Shown one piece after another: positions 22,189 to 34,201 of a stretch of 64,000 nt of DNA. Under the pieces are notes generated by a model, which saw nothing but the letters and a program-made list of their open reading frames with translations, was not told where the DNA came from and searched no databases. The translations under genes and the position numbers were made by a program. Numbering within the stretch: position 1 is the stretch's first letter; the number at the start of each line of letters is the position of its first letter. Source of the stretch: Knoxdaviesia capensis (Eukaryota; Ascomycota; Sordariomycetes; Microascales; Gondwanamycetaceae); the NCBI GenBank assembly GCA_001510575.1, contig LNGK01000015.1:124001-188000 (forward strand). Direction: 5' to 3'.

Positions 22189-23824
22189 TTACTTGCCGTT
22201 GGCCTTGCCGGCCTCGATGCGGCCCCCGACCTCGTTGACACCGGCAGCAAGCTTGCCGAACTGCCACTCGGGGAGGGTGATGCCGGTCTGCTCGTTGATG
22301 GTGGTCATCAGGGGCGGGAGCATCTGGTAGACGTTGCGCATGGTGTCCATGGAGTTGGCGCCCGAGCCGGACGCGCCGTCCTGGTTGCCGGTGTTCCACA
22401 CGCTGATCTTGGGCTGCATGCCGTTGACGGCGGTGGCGTTGGCCTTGGCCAGCTCGATGTACGTGCCCTTCTCGATCATCATGTACTGCAGCAGTCCGCC
22501 GGGCCCGCCGAAGGCATCGGCCATCTTGCCGTAGGCCTCGGCCATGGCGCCGAGACCCTGGGCCTCCTTCAGGCGCGCCACCAGCTCGGCGTCGGCGCGC
22601 TGGATGATGGCGAAGTTGGTGGCCTCGGCGTCGGCGCGCGTCTTGTACACGGTGGCATCGGTCACCTGCTGCGACTTGCTGAAGCCGGCCTTGGCGTCGG
22701 CGACGACCTCGTAGGCCCGGGCATCGGCCGCTTGCTGCTTGGCCTCGCGCTGGATGGTGGCCTTGACGACGTCGAGGGCACGCAGGCGCTCCATCTCGGC
22801 GTCCTTGCGGCGGATCTCGACGTCGCGCTTGAGGTCCTCGTCGCGCGCCTCCAGCGCGCGCTTGGCCTCGACGCGGGTGATTTCCACGTCGCGGCCGAAC
22901 TCGGCGCGGCGCGTGTCGAGCTTGGCCTCGGCCTGGGCGCGGTCGATGTCGCGCTCGGTCTTCTGCACGGCGGTGTCGGCGTTGATCTTGGCGATCTCGC
23001 GCTCCTGCTGGCCGCGGCGGTCGGCCTCGCCGACGTTTCCGCGCAGCTGCGCCTCGGCCACGTCGATACGCGCCTGGTTGGTGGCGCCCTCGTGGGCCTT
23101 GCGCGACAGCGACTCGAAGTACACGCTGTTGGGCGCGTCGCGCAGCTCCTTGACGTTGGCGTTGTAGATGCGCAGGCCGAACTGGTCCAGCTCGGTCTGG
23201 ATGTTCTTGTGGATGCGCTTCTTGAACAGCTCGCGCTCGGTGAAGATCTCCTCCATCGTCATGCTGGACACCAGCACACGCACCTCACCCTCGACGATCG
23301 ACTTGATCTTCTGCTCGACAAAGTTCACGTTGGACGCCTTGCGCTTGTCCTCGTTCTCCGCCAGCAGCACGGCATACTTGTGCAGGGCTAGGTAGGTCTC
23401 CTGGGCCATCTCTGGGCCGTCGGTGCCGTGGATGTCCTGGTCGGTCTTGGGAACACGGGGGCCGACAGTGAAGACCACGGGAAGCAGGAATTGCAGCTTC
23501 TCGATGGTCATGGCCTGCAGGTTCATGGCATAGTCATGGGGTTGAACGCTGATGGGAGATGTCAGTCAGTACGTGTTGGAGACACCAGGGTATAGGGATA
23601 GGAACAGCTGGTGTTAGCTCACCTGAAGCGCATGCACTTCTGGAAGGGAAGAACCCAGGCCGACTTCGCAATCCGGATATCATTTGCGACACCCTATCAG
23701 TTTAGAATGTTAGTCGATGTGCCCCCCACGATATGCTCCGGGGAAGTGTGCAGCGTAGTTTGTTACTTACCATACCAGTGATGGCAAGGTACTCATCCGG
23801 AGCAGCGACTCTGTAGCCAATCAT
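22189..23824 (-). CDS. floA: Flotillin-family membrane microdomain protein
   Basis: SPFH/PHB-domain scaffold that assembles at sterol-rich plasma-membrane domains; fungal flotillins mark subapical hyphal membranes and affect polarity and endocytosis. Exons 23771-23824, 23623-23693 and 22189-23548 (introns 77 and 74 bp) give 494 residues starting MIGYRVAAPDEYLAITG. The PHB domain spans about 1-190 (MTIEKLQFLLPVVFTVGP, GLRIYNANVKELRDAP). Then follows a long EA-rich heptad coiled coil about 200-340 (RRAEFGRDVEITRVEAKR), typical of flotillin oligomerisation, and a C-terminal oligomerisation region (GGLLQYMMIEKGTYIELAK). There is no transmembrane segment; the N-terminus would associate by acylation or insertion. 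GC-rich third positions suggest good expression. Confidence 0.93.
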
Positions 23825-26630
23825 TGTGGCGGTTGTGGGATGTGAATCAACAAAAGAAAGGGAAAAGAAAGAAGGGCACAGTCAATTAGACGTAGAGACG
23901 GATGAGAAATGTCAGAAGATGGTGTTGGTCAGAACAAGATGGTGTTATGTGCGTGAGGAGACACAATGGGTGGTTGATAGAAGAGTGATGATGATACAGT
24001 GGATATGTCCAGAAAGAGAAACAGGAAGAGGAGGCATCGACTTGTCTTAAATAGACAATGGGGAGCGTGACAGCTTTCACAGTCAAGATAGCAAAGCTGG
24101 GCACACAGCACAGCACAACACCAAGGACCGGGCCTCAAAAGCCCAGGGAAGCTGGGGGGGGAGGGGTGGTTCAATTGGACGGTTGGCCACTTACAGACCT
24201 GCGGTGGACAGAAGCCAGGCCAACCAGAGGTTCCTACGGGCACACCACCACTAGGTGGTGATTATGGGTTGGCATGTTTGGAGGTCCATACGCATGCAGG
24301 CCGTGCATGTACACCAGATCAAACAGAGCAGGCAAACAGAGAGGGGGAGAGAGGGGAGATGGAAAGCCAGAAGCAGGGGCCAAGGCTGTACTGTACTTTC
24401 GACCGAAGTCAGAAAGGTGAGACCGGCAAAGCCCCCTTCTGCAGGAGATGATGCCGGTATTGTGATCTTCACACTAGACAGAGCTGGCTTCGGCTGATGT
24501 CCGTATCGGCCGGGAGCCACTCTAGAAGCTGTGTTCTCCCGAAGGAAGGCTTCTAGTTTTCCTAGTAGTCTGCCCAGTTATGTCACAGCAAGGCAGGGAA
24601 GGCAGTCAAAACAAGCCCGGTTTGAGGCGCCCCTCGGTCAAGGGGCGTCAGTTCGCCCTTGTTTCCTGGCCGGATTTCAGCCATGGAATAAAGAGGAGAG
24701 TGTGTGCCTCTTACCGAGCGAAGTGGCTGAGGCCCAATGGCCTGTGAGTCAAGATGGGTCAAGAAAGAAGCAGGATGGAAATGGTGTGGGCAGAGTTGCC
24801 GTGAGGGGATTTGAAAGTCGATCACTGTAATACAAGCATCTCCAGATTTGGGGGATTCTTGGCTTGTTTGCCCTATGCGTATCACCAGACCTTCAGCTAA
24901 AGAATGATGTTTGATGAAAGGGAAAAATATGACATCGCGTTGTGGCTTCTAGAAGGGCTAGAAATGGCAGTGCTGGCTAGCGGCGGGTCTAGCGGCACCC
25001 AACCCTAGGCTGCCGAAATTAGGGTTCATGGGTCTTTCGCTCTTTCCGTATCTGATTTGTCTGCCCTGAGTTTAGCAGCCGCTGCCTTCGGGCGCCATCT
25101 CGAGATGTAATTTCTTCAGATGCTGTCCGTGAATTGTATTTTTTCTTCCATTTTCTGTATTCCCGAAACCCGCTCTTGTGACATCCGGTCACTCCCGGAA
25201 TCCGACAGGCGCCTTTTTCTCTCTCCTCCCACGAAAAAGCAAAAAGAAAATGCACAACCTCAGGGTCCCACTATAGCCGGGCAACTGTTTCTTGGCCCCT
25301 GCTCCACCACCATCTCCACTCCCGGCCGACCAAACAGGAAAAAAGGGCTCCGCCACCCTGCAGCGTGCCCGGCCAGGCTCTGGTCGTTTGGTGTTTCTGT
25401 GGTACTCCAGTTGTGGTCGGTGTTCGCTTCTGGCCTGCACTAATTGGGTGGGCTGTCTCACGTTGTTGTTCTTCTCCTCCCACCACTGACAAACCAGGCA
25501 AGCCAGTGCGCCCAAGCTCGCCGCGTGCATGAAGGTCACGATGGAGTCCAGGTCAGTTTACAGTACTTTCGTCCAGCCGCCGCCGCGGGCCCTAGTCGAC
25601 TCACTACACTAGGCAGTGGGAAGTGTGGGTGGGTGGATTGGCCGCTTGACGTTCTTGATATAAAACCGCCCATCGCCCAACGACAATCCCATCCACCACG
25701 GACCCTCTCTCGCGCCTTCGGTGATCGGATTCCAGATAATAAACGGGGGCAGCAGCGCCCAGCTTGAAAGGCCTCAAACCTCAAAAGAATCACCCTAAAG
25801 CACACCCAAGAGGGAGCATCTGCTTCAGTCCCGTATAATCCGGATCAGACTGAACCGTGCGACTAATCGACGGTCATCTGCTTTGCGCCAAGCCTGCATA
25901 TCAAAGTCCAAATGTGTTTTTGAGGCCATCCAGGTCTAACGCCTGTTCATGAGCCGAACCCCCGCTCGCCTCAATTTTCCCTTGAAGCGGCCAACACTGC
26001 CTGTTTGTCCGTTGTGTCGTTGGCTGTTCCATGGTCATATGCCAGAACCCACAGCCCATTTCCCATCTTCGTATTGCCACTACGACGGTTTTGTTCTCCC
26101 TCTCAACCTCTCACTGCCATACTACTCATTTTAATCTATACAACACTCTAGACTCGGCGCCGGATCCTTAACATACCTGTGATACCCGTTTTTTCTGAAC
26201 CAACCGAAAAACGCCTTACATTGTTGTTGTGAAGTCATCTAGAATACAAAGCTTAGCTTAGAGTCTATCTTCGCGCATCGAAGGCTGTGGTCAAGACAAG
26301 AACACGCCGGTGGGAATCTCTGAGTCAGGGAGGTTTTACTAGGCTGACTGAACAGCCTGGATTTTGTGATCTTGCATTTCATCATCGACGAGCTGGGAAC
26401 GGGTTTCAGTGTTGATCTTTGCCCATCAGTGGTAGATTCAACGGAGGGAGAGCCGTGATAGTTTACACAAACAACCAGCCATCTTTGAAAACACCAAGAC
26501 TGAATCTCGAACACCATCTAACACCATCATCACGCCTATTGACCCAAACAATCTCTTCACCCATTTTGAATAACACCGCCAAACTTCCACTCTCGTCAAC
26601 CAAGGCTTAACCCCCCCTCCACCCGCCACC
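23825..26630. other. 2.8-kb intergenic between divergent genes
   Basis: No convincing gene on either strand. Contains the flotillin promoter, telomere-like motifs AACCCTAG (25001) and TTAGGGTT (25019), and the promoter of the 26.6-kb gene. Short ORFs lack any motif and have unbiased codon use. Confidence 0.5.
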
Positions 26631-27603
26631 ATGTCCAAGTCCACCGACGAAGAGACCGACCTCCCGTCGTACATAGAAGCCATCTCGGCCCCCGAATCCT
26701 TCCTCTCCGCGCCCTCGTCCTCCTCCGCCCGCCCCGGGCCCTCGCCCACCGCCACCAGCGCCTACACCTCGCACCTGCACGCCCACCTCGGCAACCTGCC
26801 GGAACTGATCCGCTCGGCCCAGCGCGCCCACTTCTCCACACAGACCGCCCGCGACCTCGACGTCATCTCGCTGCTGGTGCCGCACATCGAGGACCTGATC
26901 ACCCGCCTCGCCACCACGCCCGAGCCGCCCGCCCTGGCCGAACTGACCCTCGTGCCCGCGGCGGCTGTCGGCCACGGCTGGGTGTTCGCCGAGCACGAGC
27001 ACTTGCCGGGCGAGATCGAGCTGCTGGTGCGCGTGCGCCGGCCCAAGGCCAAGAAGGGCGAGCTCAAGACGCCCGGCGCGGCGGGGCGCAGCTCCGACGA
27101 TGATCTGTCGGAGGAGGAGCGCCGCGCCCGCGCTGCGGCGGCGCTGGACCCGGATGACTGGCTGAAGGGCGACAAGAAGGAGTTTGACGGGTGGGGCCGC
27201 TGGGGCTCGGAGTTTGACGGCGGCCGCGGCGTGCCGACAAACCCGAACGAGTGGTGGTGGAACGACCCGGTGTTTGCTGCCCGGCTGGCCCGCCTGCTGC
27301 AGCCCCCGCCCGAGCCCCACCCCCGTAGTCGCCGCCGCCCCTCCCACCTCCCCCAAACAAAAGTCCAAGGGCTGGGGCTTCTTCCGCTCTACCCCGCCTC
27401 CGGCACCCCCTCCGGTAGCCCCGGTGGCACCACCCCCGCGACAGCCTGTGGTGCAGCGCTCAGTCATGACGGTCGCCCCCGAGGAAGTGACATTCCGCCG
27501 GGAAAACGAGTTCGGAGTGTGGGAAAGCAAGTCGGGCCAGGGCCTGGTAGTCCGGGTGCGCACGAACATGCCAGCTCAGCAACCGGACTATTATTTGTAT
27601 TGA
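26631..27603 (+). CDS. Conserved fungal protein of unknown function, apparent frameshift
   Basis: The ATG follows CCGCCACC. From 26631 one frame encodes an acidic N-terminus (DEETDLPSYIEAISAPES), a mid-region helical part (LPELIRSAQRAHFS, ISLLVPHIEDLITRL), a Lys/Asp-rich linker and the striking block WGRWGSEFDGG...NPNEWWWNDPVFAARLARLL. Near 27300-27325, in a C-rich run, the sensible reading moves to the +1 frame, which continues KSKGWGFFRS...MTVAPEEVTFRRENEFGVWES and stops at 27603 after DYYLY. No GT-AG intron fits in the few bases between them. Either one base is missing/extra (sequencing error in a C run) or the gene is freshly broken. I recall similar proteins in Eurotiales but no function. 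Confidence 0.65.
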
Positions 27604-27989
27604 GTGTTTTCCCTGTGGATTATATCATGTCGTTCTTTCAAGCACACCACTATCCTCAGTGGTCATACCCCCTCGCTTGTCATTTTTGTCTTGTCACTCT
27701 TGTGTGTGTTTCTCACAGGACATTTTTTCCCCTTTAGCATAGAACGTCTGTATGAACAACATAACACCTTTTATTCTATCAAGCTTGGACTATGCAGTAT
27801 CAAACCCATGAAACCTCCCCTTTCCCATGCAAATAAGCAACGCTGAACGCAGTATCCTTAAGTTCCAACATCACAAAGCACCGGCTAAAAAAGAAAGCAG
27901 AGATCTGCGTGGTATCGAGCAAAATTGGCACGTAAAAACATGAACGAAAAAGAGATTTGTTAAACGTCACAGCCTAGGAGAGATCCTGC
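27604..27989. other. Short convergent intergenic
   Basis: 386 bp between the convergent 26.6-kb gene and palA, presumably shared 3' UTR sequence. No gene seen. Confidence 0.5.
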
Positions 27990-30977
27990 TTATCCGAATC
28001 TTATTCCGGCAGAGGGGTCCCACACGCCAGACTGCGGCGGGTTGGGCGGGGTGCCAGAGCCCTGGCCCTGCTGCTGCGGAGCCGCCGGCTGTCCCGGGGC
28101 ACCCGAAAACCGGATACCCATCACCGGGTTCCACACACCAGACGCCGGGGGCGCTCCGGGCCGTCCAGCCTGGGGACTCTGCGGCGCATTCGCAATCCAC
28201 GGCATGAAGGCCGCGGGGATCTGGCCGGCCGCCTGGGTCGGAGGCGCTGCAGGTCCAGCCGGCTGCTGGCCGCCAGACGAGATTTGGAGCTGCTGGAGAG
28301 CCTGGAGCGCAGCCGACGGCGCTTGCGCTGGCATCATAGGTTGTTGGCCTTGGGCCTGCACTTGCACCGGCATGGTTACGGGCGGAGCTTGCTGGGCGAC
28401 CGACGGTCCGGAAGAAGTGGTGGGAACGGTGGGGCGGGGTGTAGATAGAGGGGTCGATGCGAGAGGAGGAAGCAGCAGTTCCCTAAATGAAAAAAGAGTT
28501 GAATGAATAGTTAGCCACAAGATATCCCTCTCCAACAATTGCATGGAACAGAAATGCATACTCTTCAAGGCTCCGTGCGTCCAACTGTCGCTCGTTAGCC
28601 CAGAGCTTGGCCTGGTCCCGGAACATGGCTCCGACCATCTTGCTCAGGTCATTGTAGAACTTGCGGCCGGCATCAAGGTTGTTGATGATGTCCTTGTACT
28701 TAAAGTACGCCTTCTCAAGCTTCTGCAGCGCCGCCTCGCGCTCCTGCGAGCCGCGCTCGCCCATCGCGCGGCGCTGCGCCTCGAACTCCCGGTTAATGCG
28801 CGCAGTCTCTCCGAGGACGCGCTCTTGCTCCTCTCGGTCCTTCTGGATCGCCTGCACTTCCGGCTCGTACAGCTGGTCGAGCCGGCGGTTGAAGAAGTCC
28901 TCGAAGTGCGCCGGTTGGATGGGTGTGTTGGGGTAAGTGCGCTCGAGGCGCGACGCCTCTTTCAGGATGTCAGGGTTGATGTCGTCGGCTTGCGCCTTTT
29001 CTTTGATGATTTCAACCTTCTTGCGACGCCGCGACTGAAGCCGTTGGACATCGTTGTACGAGCTGCGCAGGCGGCCTATCACCGGCTTCAGATTATCAGG
29101 TACATCAGTCCGGCGGCTAGACGGGACAAAGTCTAGAAGACCGCGCTCAGGGCCGACAAGGAGTTCCAGCATGTCTTTCACGGCCTGAAATCTCTCCTTG
29201 ACAATATTGTCGCTCTTCAGACTGTTCTCAAGGTAGCCCTCCAATTCGCTGGACTGCAGCCAAAGGCGGTTACCCTGGGGGTCCTCCCGACTCTGGGGAC
29301 GGGTCCAGCGCGCAGTTCCGTACAAGCGCCGCATTCGGTTGTCTTCGGCCTCTTCCGCTGCTAGAATATCCTTGCCTTCTCCAAAAGTGGCAATGTTTGA
29401 AGCTCGAAGCATATCGATATCGGCAAAGGCCCGCTCGATTCTGTTCAGGGCGCCAGTCTGTTTCAGTTCCTCGGAATGCTGGGTCAGACTGTGAGGAAGT
29501 CCCAAAGGCTTCTCCAGAGCCTGCAGAGAGCCGGGAAGGCCCAATGATATCAGAGTCGTCTGTATGTCCTCAGACAGTATCTCGAGTTGCTGGATGATAT
29601 CGTTCGTTACGAGGCGGTCGCGGCGTTCTTCGTAAATGGAAATAGCAAGGTGGACGGAAAACGGCACGAGCTTCGTGAACAGAGCCGGGCCAAATTCAGC
29701 CTTGTCTCCAAGGTATTCAAACGGACTCGAGACTTGCGGAGGGCATTTCGCCTGCGCCATGGTGGCGCGATCGATAACTCTCAGTTCGGATTTCGGAGGC
29801 ACGGGATCTGGGTGGAGAGCATAAGAAGATGTTAGCGGTCGAAGCACAATGCCTCGTTAGACGGGTGACCCACTCAGATAGATTATGTCATTGTCCTTTT
29901 CGGCTCGCTTCAAATCGTCCTCGATGCGCTTCTTCACACCATTCAGATCTTCAATGACAGACTTGTGGACGAAGCCGCCCCGCGTCTCCTTCAACCCGTT
30001 GTTAATGCAGGCCAAGGCGTCTCTCAGGCGCCCCACCTCTTCGCCGTACTTGCGCTTCTCCAGAGCATCGCAAGCCTGTCGGTACTGGGCGGCAGCAGCG
30101 AAGTGGTGGTGTTTCGCGCTCATGTGACGGATCCAAGCCGAGCTGATTGTATCGCTCTTCATAGCAGCTTCAGCAGCGGAGTTGTAAAAGTCGGAAACCT
30201 TGACAGCCAGCTTAGCAATGCTGGCGTCCTTGTAGCCGTCCATAACGGCCTTCTGCCAAAAACACTCCTGGCCTTGGGCCAAGCACAGCTGAGCAAGGCT
30301 CTCGAGGGTCACTTCGTCCATATCATCGGGAGGATCGGACATGCGCAGTTCGGGGAGGACCTCCTTCTGCATGTACACCAGCACACCGGCAGCCTGGGAG
30401 AAGTATGCAGCAGCGCCTTTGAGGCCATCGGTGGTTCCGCGGGGAGAGGACACGGCGAGTTGGGAGTACAGCGCGGCAAGGTTAAACAGAATGTTGAGGA
30501 GCTCGAATTTGATGTTGTTGCGGGCCACGGGACGGTCGGCGTTGTATCCGAAGACCGGGTACCAAGTGAAATCGACTCCAACCTAGACAGAACCACACAG
30601 AAACACATAGTTAGAGCCACGGACGGTACAACACGGCACGTTAGACGCCAGAACCACCCACATCAATCGGAAACTTTCCAGACATCCAGGCAAGCTGCGC
30701 AGCATAGGCCTGGAGCAGCTTGACGCCGCTCGGGTGAGCTTCGCGGAGATTCACGGCATCTTTTCGCAGACTGTCGATAACCTGGAGGTCCTGCTTGAAC
30801 ATGTCGGGGTGCTGATCATATTTCGATCCGATATACTGCTTCAAGCAGCTGGAAAGCGGGAGCTGAGTCCCCTTTTTGAAAGGGATAACGAGGATGTTCG
30901 GGCTAGAGCTTTAAAGTTAGCATGTAAAAATCCAGGCACGTTGAATTCCTAGCATCAAGAAGAGCGTACCTAGCCAT
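27990..30977 (-). CDS. palA: palA/RIM20, BRO1-domain pH-response adaptor
   Basis: ALIX-like scaffold of the ambient-pH (Pal/Rim) pathway: it binds YPXL-type motifs flanking the PacC processing site and ESCRT-III Vps32 on endosomal/plasma membranes. Five exons: 30970-30977, 30662-30908, 29874-30582, 28562-29807, 27990-28482, giving 900 residues. The first coding exon is only 8 nt (ATGGCTAG). The BRO1 domain covers about 5-380 (NILVIPF, YIGSKYDQHPDMF, FNLAALYSQLAVS, AQECFWQKAVMDGYKDASIA, KHHHFAAAAQYRQ). The V-shaped coiled-coil domain is about 400-735 (LPGSLQALEKPLGLP, GRKFYNDLSKMV). The Pro/Gln-rich tail ends with two copies of GVW(N/D)P..GIRF. All splice phases agree. It is divergent from the FSH hydrolase gene across 0.9 kb. 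Confidence 0.95.
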
Positions 30978-31876
30978 GGCTTAGCTTTTAGAAAACGAAA
31001 AGCTTTGAAGCCATGCAGAGGGGGGGAACGTTTGAGGATGATCTAAGGGTAGAGACGAAGGAAGAAGTTGGGTGGAACAAGAGAATAATGAAAGAATACC
31101 AAAAATTGTTATTTGGGGGAGTCGTGGATGAAAATCGAAGGCGATTTTGAGATCTAAAGATAAAACAAACTGAGGTACCTGCTATTGCTGTAGTGACGAT
31201 ATTTTAAGCTCTAAAGAGTGTGCCTTGGTGGGGGAGGGGCAATGTATATAGTCTCAATAATTATGAGCACTGTAAATTTAGTACGGTGTCATGTTGATGT
31301 CATGATAAAGGGTTCGGGTTGAGATGTTGGGGTTGGCGGGGTTAGGGTTTGAGGGTGATACCATCGATTCATCACGGGTAGGTACTTGCAAGCTCGGCTT
31401 CTCCAGTCCCTCATCCTATCAGAGACATTTACGAGACATCATGTCTTGGTCGGATGGCTTTTCCCTATCTACTGCTAAAATCTTGTGTGGTGGACAAGTT
31501 TGTGGCAGCTGGCTTATGTGTACGTTTGCTTTTTTTCATGTGCGTATCCAATCAGCCAGCCATGCGGGTCGGGAGGGTGGTGAACCATTAATATCGTAGA
31601 TACTGGGTTCGTTTTTGCGCTTCGGACATTTGAGAAGTGCTGTCCGAGGGCTGAGTTTGAATTTTTGTCCGTATGATATTTCTTCACTCGCTTCTCTTCT
31701 CCCTTTTCCACATGGGGTTTTCTCTTTCTTCTCTTGAAGTTTGTGAAGTTACTTTCATTTTCATTTGCTGCTCCATTCCTTTCGGCTCGGTTGTTGTCTT
31801 TTAATTACCCGGGGCGTCAGGGCTTCTTCAATCCTGCAACCCTCTACGCGCTGGTTTACTCCTGCACACCGTCACA
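30978..31876. other. Divergent promoter region palA / FSH hydrolase
   Basis: 0.9 kb shared upstream region. Contains GGTTAGGGTTT (31340-31350). I found no exact GCCAAG PacC site on reading it. No gene seen. Confidence 0.5.
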
Positions 31877-32704
31877 ATGACAGCGTTCTCAGAGCACGAC
31901 CCGCCAGTCGACCTGACGCTGCCCCGAATCCTTTGCCTCCACGGTGGTGGCGTCAACGCCGAAGTATTTCGCATGCAATGCCGCAGCCTAATCGCCGAGT
32001 TGAAGCCACACGTCAGACTCTGCTTTGCCGATGGGCCATTCATGTGCGACCCGCACTACGACATTGTTGCTGTCTATGGCACATTTGGCCCGTTTCGACG
32101 ATGGTTGCGGTGGTTGCCCGAGCACCCTAAGCTGGGCACGGCCGAGACCATTGATCTCGTCAAGAATCAAATCCACGAGGCCATGGAGGACGATGACTCG
32201 CGGGGTGGGACGGGCCCTTGGGTGGGCGTGATGGGATTCAGCCAGGGTGCAAACATTTCGGCGAGCATCTTGTATACGCAGCAGAAACTCCGCGAAACGC
32301 TGGGAAATGCGGCTGTGGAGTTCCCGTTCCGGTTCGGCGTGTTTCTCGCTGGAGGTGCACCGCCCGTGTGCCTGGACTCACGGATCCCCGTTCCAGCCGG
32401 CATCTCTGAGGCATCGGACATTAGCCTAACATTCCGCGACTGGCCAGCTCCGCCGTCCAGCGACGAGGACTCCGACTGTGCTGACGAAGACCACGTCTTG
32501 CGGGCTCCGACGTTGCACGTGCATGGGTTGAACGATAAGGGACTCGAGAGACATCGTAAGTTGCTTCACCTGTACTGCGAACAGGGAACGACGCAGCTGA
32601 TCGAGTGGGACGGGGGACATCGGGTGCCGATCACCAGAAAGGAAGTTGTCGCGATCAGCGAAGCCATCGTTGCGTTGACAAAGAGAGCAACGGGATCGAA
32701 GTGA
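31877..32704 (+). CDS. FSH1-family serine hydrolase (alpha/beta fold)
   Basis: Single exon, 275 residues. Family of yeast Fsh1-3, human OVCA2 and polyketide-releasing thioesterases such as LovG. The opening strand and oxyanion loop are PRILCLHGGGVNAEVFRMQC. The nucleophile elbow GFSQGAN places Ser at about residue 120; HVHGLNDKGLE carries the acid residue (about 219) and GGHRVPI the catalytic His (about 247), so the triad is complete. An acidic insert (SSDEDSDCADEDH) precedes the last strand. No signal peptide. No polyketide synthase lies nearby, so a housekeeping or orphan esterase role is more likely than polyketide release. Confidence 0.9.
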   Translation: MTAFSEHDPPVDLTLPRILCLHGGGVNAEVFRMQCRSLIAELKPHVRLCFADGPFMCDPHYDIVAVYGTFGPFRRWLRWLPEHPKLGTAETIDLVKNQIHEAMEDDDSRGGTGPWVGVMGFSQGANISASILYTQQKLRETLGNAAVEFPFRFGVFLAGGAPPVCLDSRIPVPAGISEASDISLTFRDWPAPPSSDEDSDCADEDHVLRAPTLHVHGLNDKGLERHRKLLHLYCEQGTTQLIEWDGGHRVPITRKEVVAISEAIVALTKRATGSK

Positions 32705-33837
32705 AGGAGATGGATGATTAGAGCAGGTAGAAGAATACGACAGAGAAGACGCGCAGCGAGGTCACATTTACTCCTTCCTTGGTGGTGGTATTCACGATTA
32801 TATTTGGGGTCTTGTAGATCACTTGCTAATTTCGACGACCCAGACTTGCACATGCCTGTCAATCCAATGCTAGGGCAGGTGCCAGGTCCGAGCTTTGGCG
32901 GTGAAGACCTGGTTCTAGGCGCATCTTAAGCAAAAGTATAGCTATGATTGGCTCCGTTGGAACAGCGACACCGGAGCAAGAAGTAATGGAATTTTCAATT
33001 GGCTTGCCACACGCGGGGCAACAGGAAAAAAAAAATGAAGTGACTTGCCAGGGTGGGATGTCGACATGGAGGCAAGAAACCGAATACGCAGGCAGGCTTG
33101 ATTGAGGAAACGAAAGGCCCAAGAAGCGGGGAGAAACGAGAAGAAATGAGTCCACGGGAACAGAAGAACAGTAAGTACTGTACATGATGCATACGGGCGG
33201 CAACCATGAATCCGAAGACTGAGAGCGCGAGTGATTCACGGAAAGAGCAAACGACTGCAGGCTTTCAAACAGCGCCGATTGCCTCCGTGTAACATGGAGC
33301 TGCTTCCCAATTTCAAAAATCCATCAATCCGATCTTGCCGTACGGAAGCTCACGGGAAGGAAGAGAAGAGATCGTCTACAGGAAAGCGGACTTTTTGTTG
33401 GGCAACCGAACTGTCCAAAGCAGCAGCAAATCACGCCATCACCAAGCAGTATTCCTCCTTCCTGTGCAGAACCCGAAAATTTGCATGTGTGTGTGCCACC
33501 GGGTCCGATTTGTGCGTGAGTGTCCACATTGAATTGGCCTGTCATCTCAACATGATTAGCATTTCTTGCTTGGTCTGGTCTGGTCGTTCCGCTTGTCCCT
33601 CACCGCCCTTGCCCTGGCAAAGCCCAACGCAAACCTCGTTAAGGTGCCAATTGTCTTGTGCTCCCAACCACTTTTTCTTCCCCGCGCTAAACCAGGTTCT
33701 GCATTGGCATTGGGCTTGAATTAGCAGAACTTGGTACCTCGATACTTGTGTGTTTCTGTACGGGGAAGGAAGCAAGCCAGGCGAGAATCGATACACAGAA
33801 AGGAAAGGGCAAGGGGAAAAGCAAGCAGGAAAACCCG
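32705..33837. other. Intergenic upstream of methionine synthase
   Basis: About 1.1 kb between the tandem FSH and methionine synthase genes, distal to the pyrimidine-rich leader. No gene seen. Confidence 0.5.
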
Positions 33838-34201
33838 CCTTCCCACTTTTTCCCCCTCTCGCTCTCTTAAGGTTTCTGGCCCCCTCTCTTTTTCTTCCAG
33901 CCCTTTTTATTTGCTCTCTTCTCCCTCCTTTCTCCCTTTTCTTCTTCTTCTTTCTCTTTCTTTTCCCGTCCTCACACTCACACTTTGCTTCAACTGCCGA
34001 CCGAGGTTGTGTGTTCATCCCATCTCTATCTTAATCAGCCCTCACTTCATCCTCTTCTTCTAGAGTCCGTTCTCCTCTGCCGTGCAGATCATCGGTTCTT
34101 AGTCTTCCTTCCGAATCTTTCTACTCTCTTGGAGCCTGTCTCGTCCCCACAGTCTCTTCTTCCCATCTTTTTCTCGCCAATCCATCCACAACTCAGTCAA
34201 C
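33838..34201 (+). promoter_or_regulatory. Pyrimidine-rich promoter/leader of methionine synthase
   Basis: About 360 bp strongly biased to C and T on the coding strand (for example CTCTTCTCCCTCCTTTCTCC near 33916 and CTTCTTCTTCTTTC near 33942), ending immediately before the start codon. Such CT tracts mark the promoters and transcription starts of highly expressed filamentous-fungal genes. The exact transcription start cannot be read from sequence. Confidence 0.55.

Noticed and set aside
26607..27569. 320-codon minus-strand ORF opposite the 26.6-kb gene
   Set aside because: Gly/Arg-rich shadow produced by GC-rich coding DNA on the other strand.
31877..32704. FSH hydrolase as part of a polyketide cluster (LovG-like)
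   Set aside because: No PKS, P450 or pathway regulator nearby; the neighbours are palA and methionine synthase.
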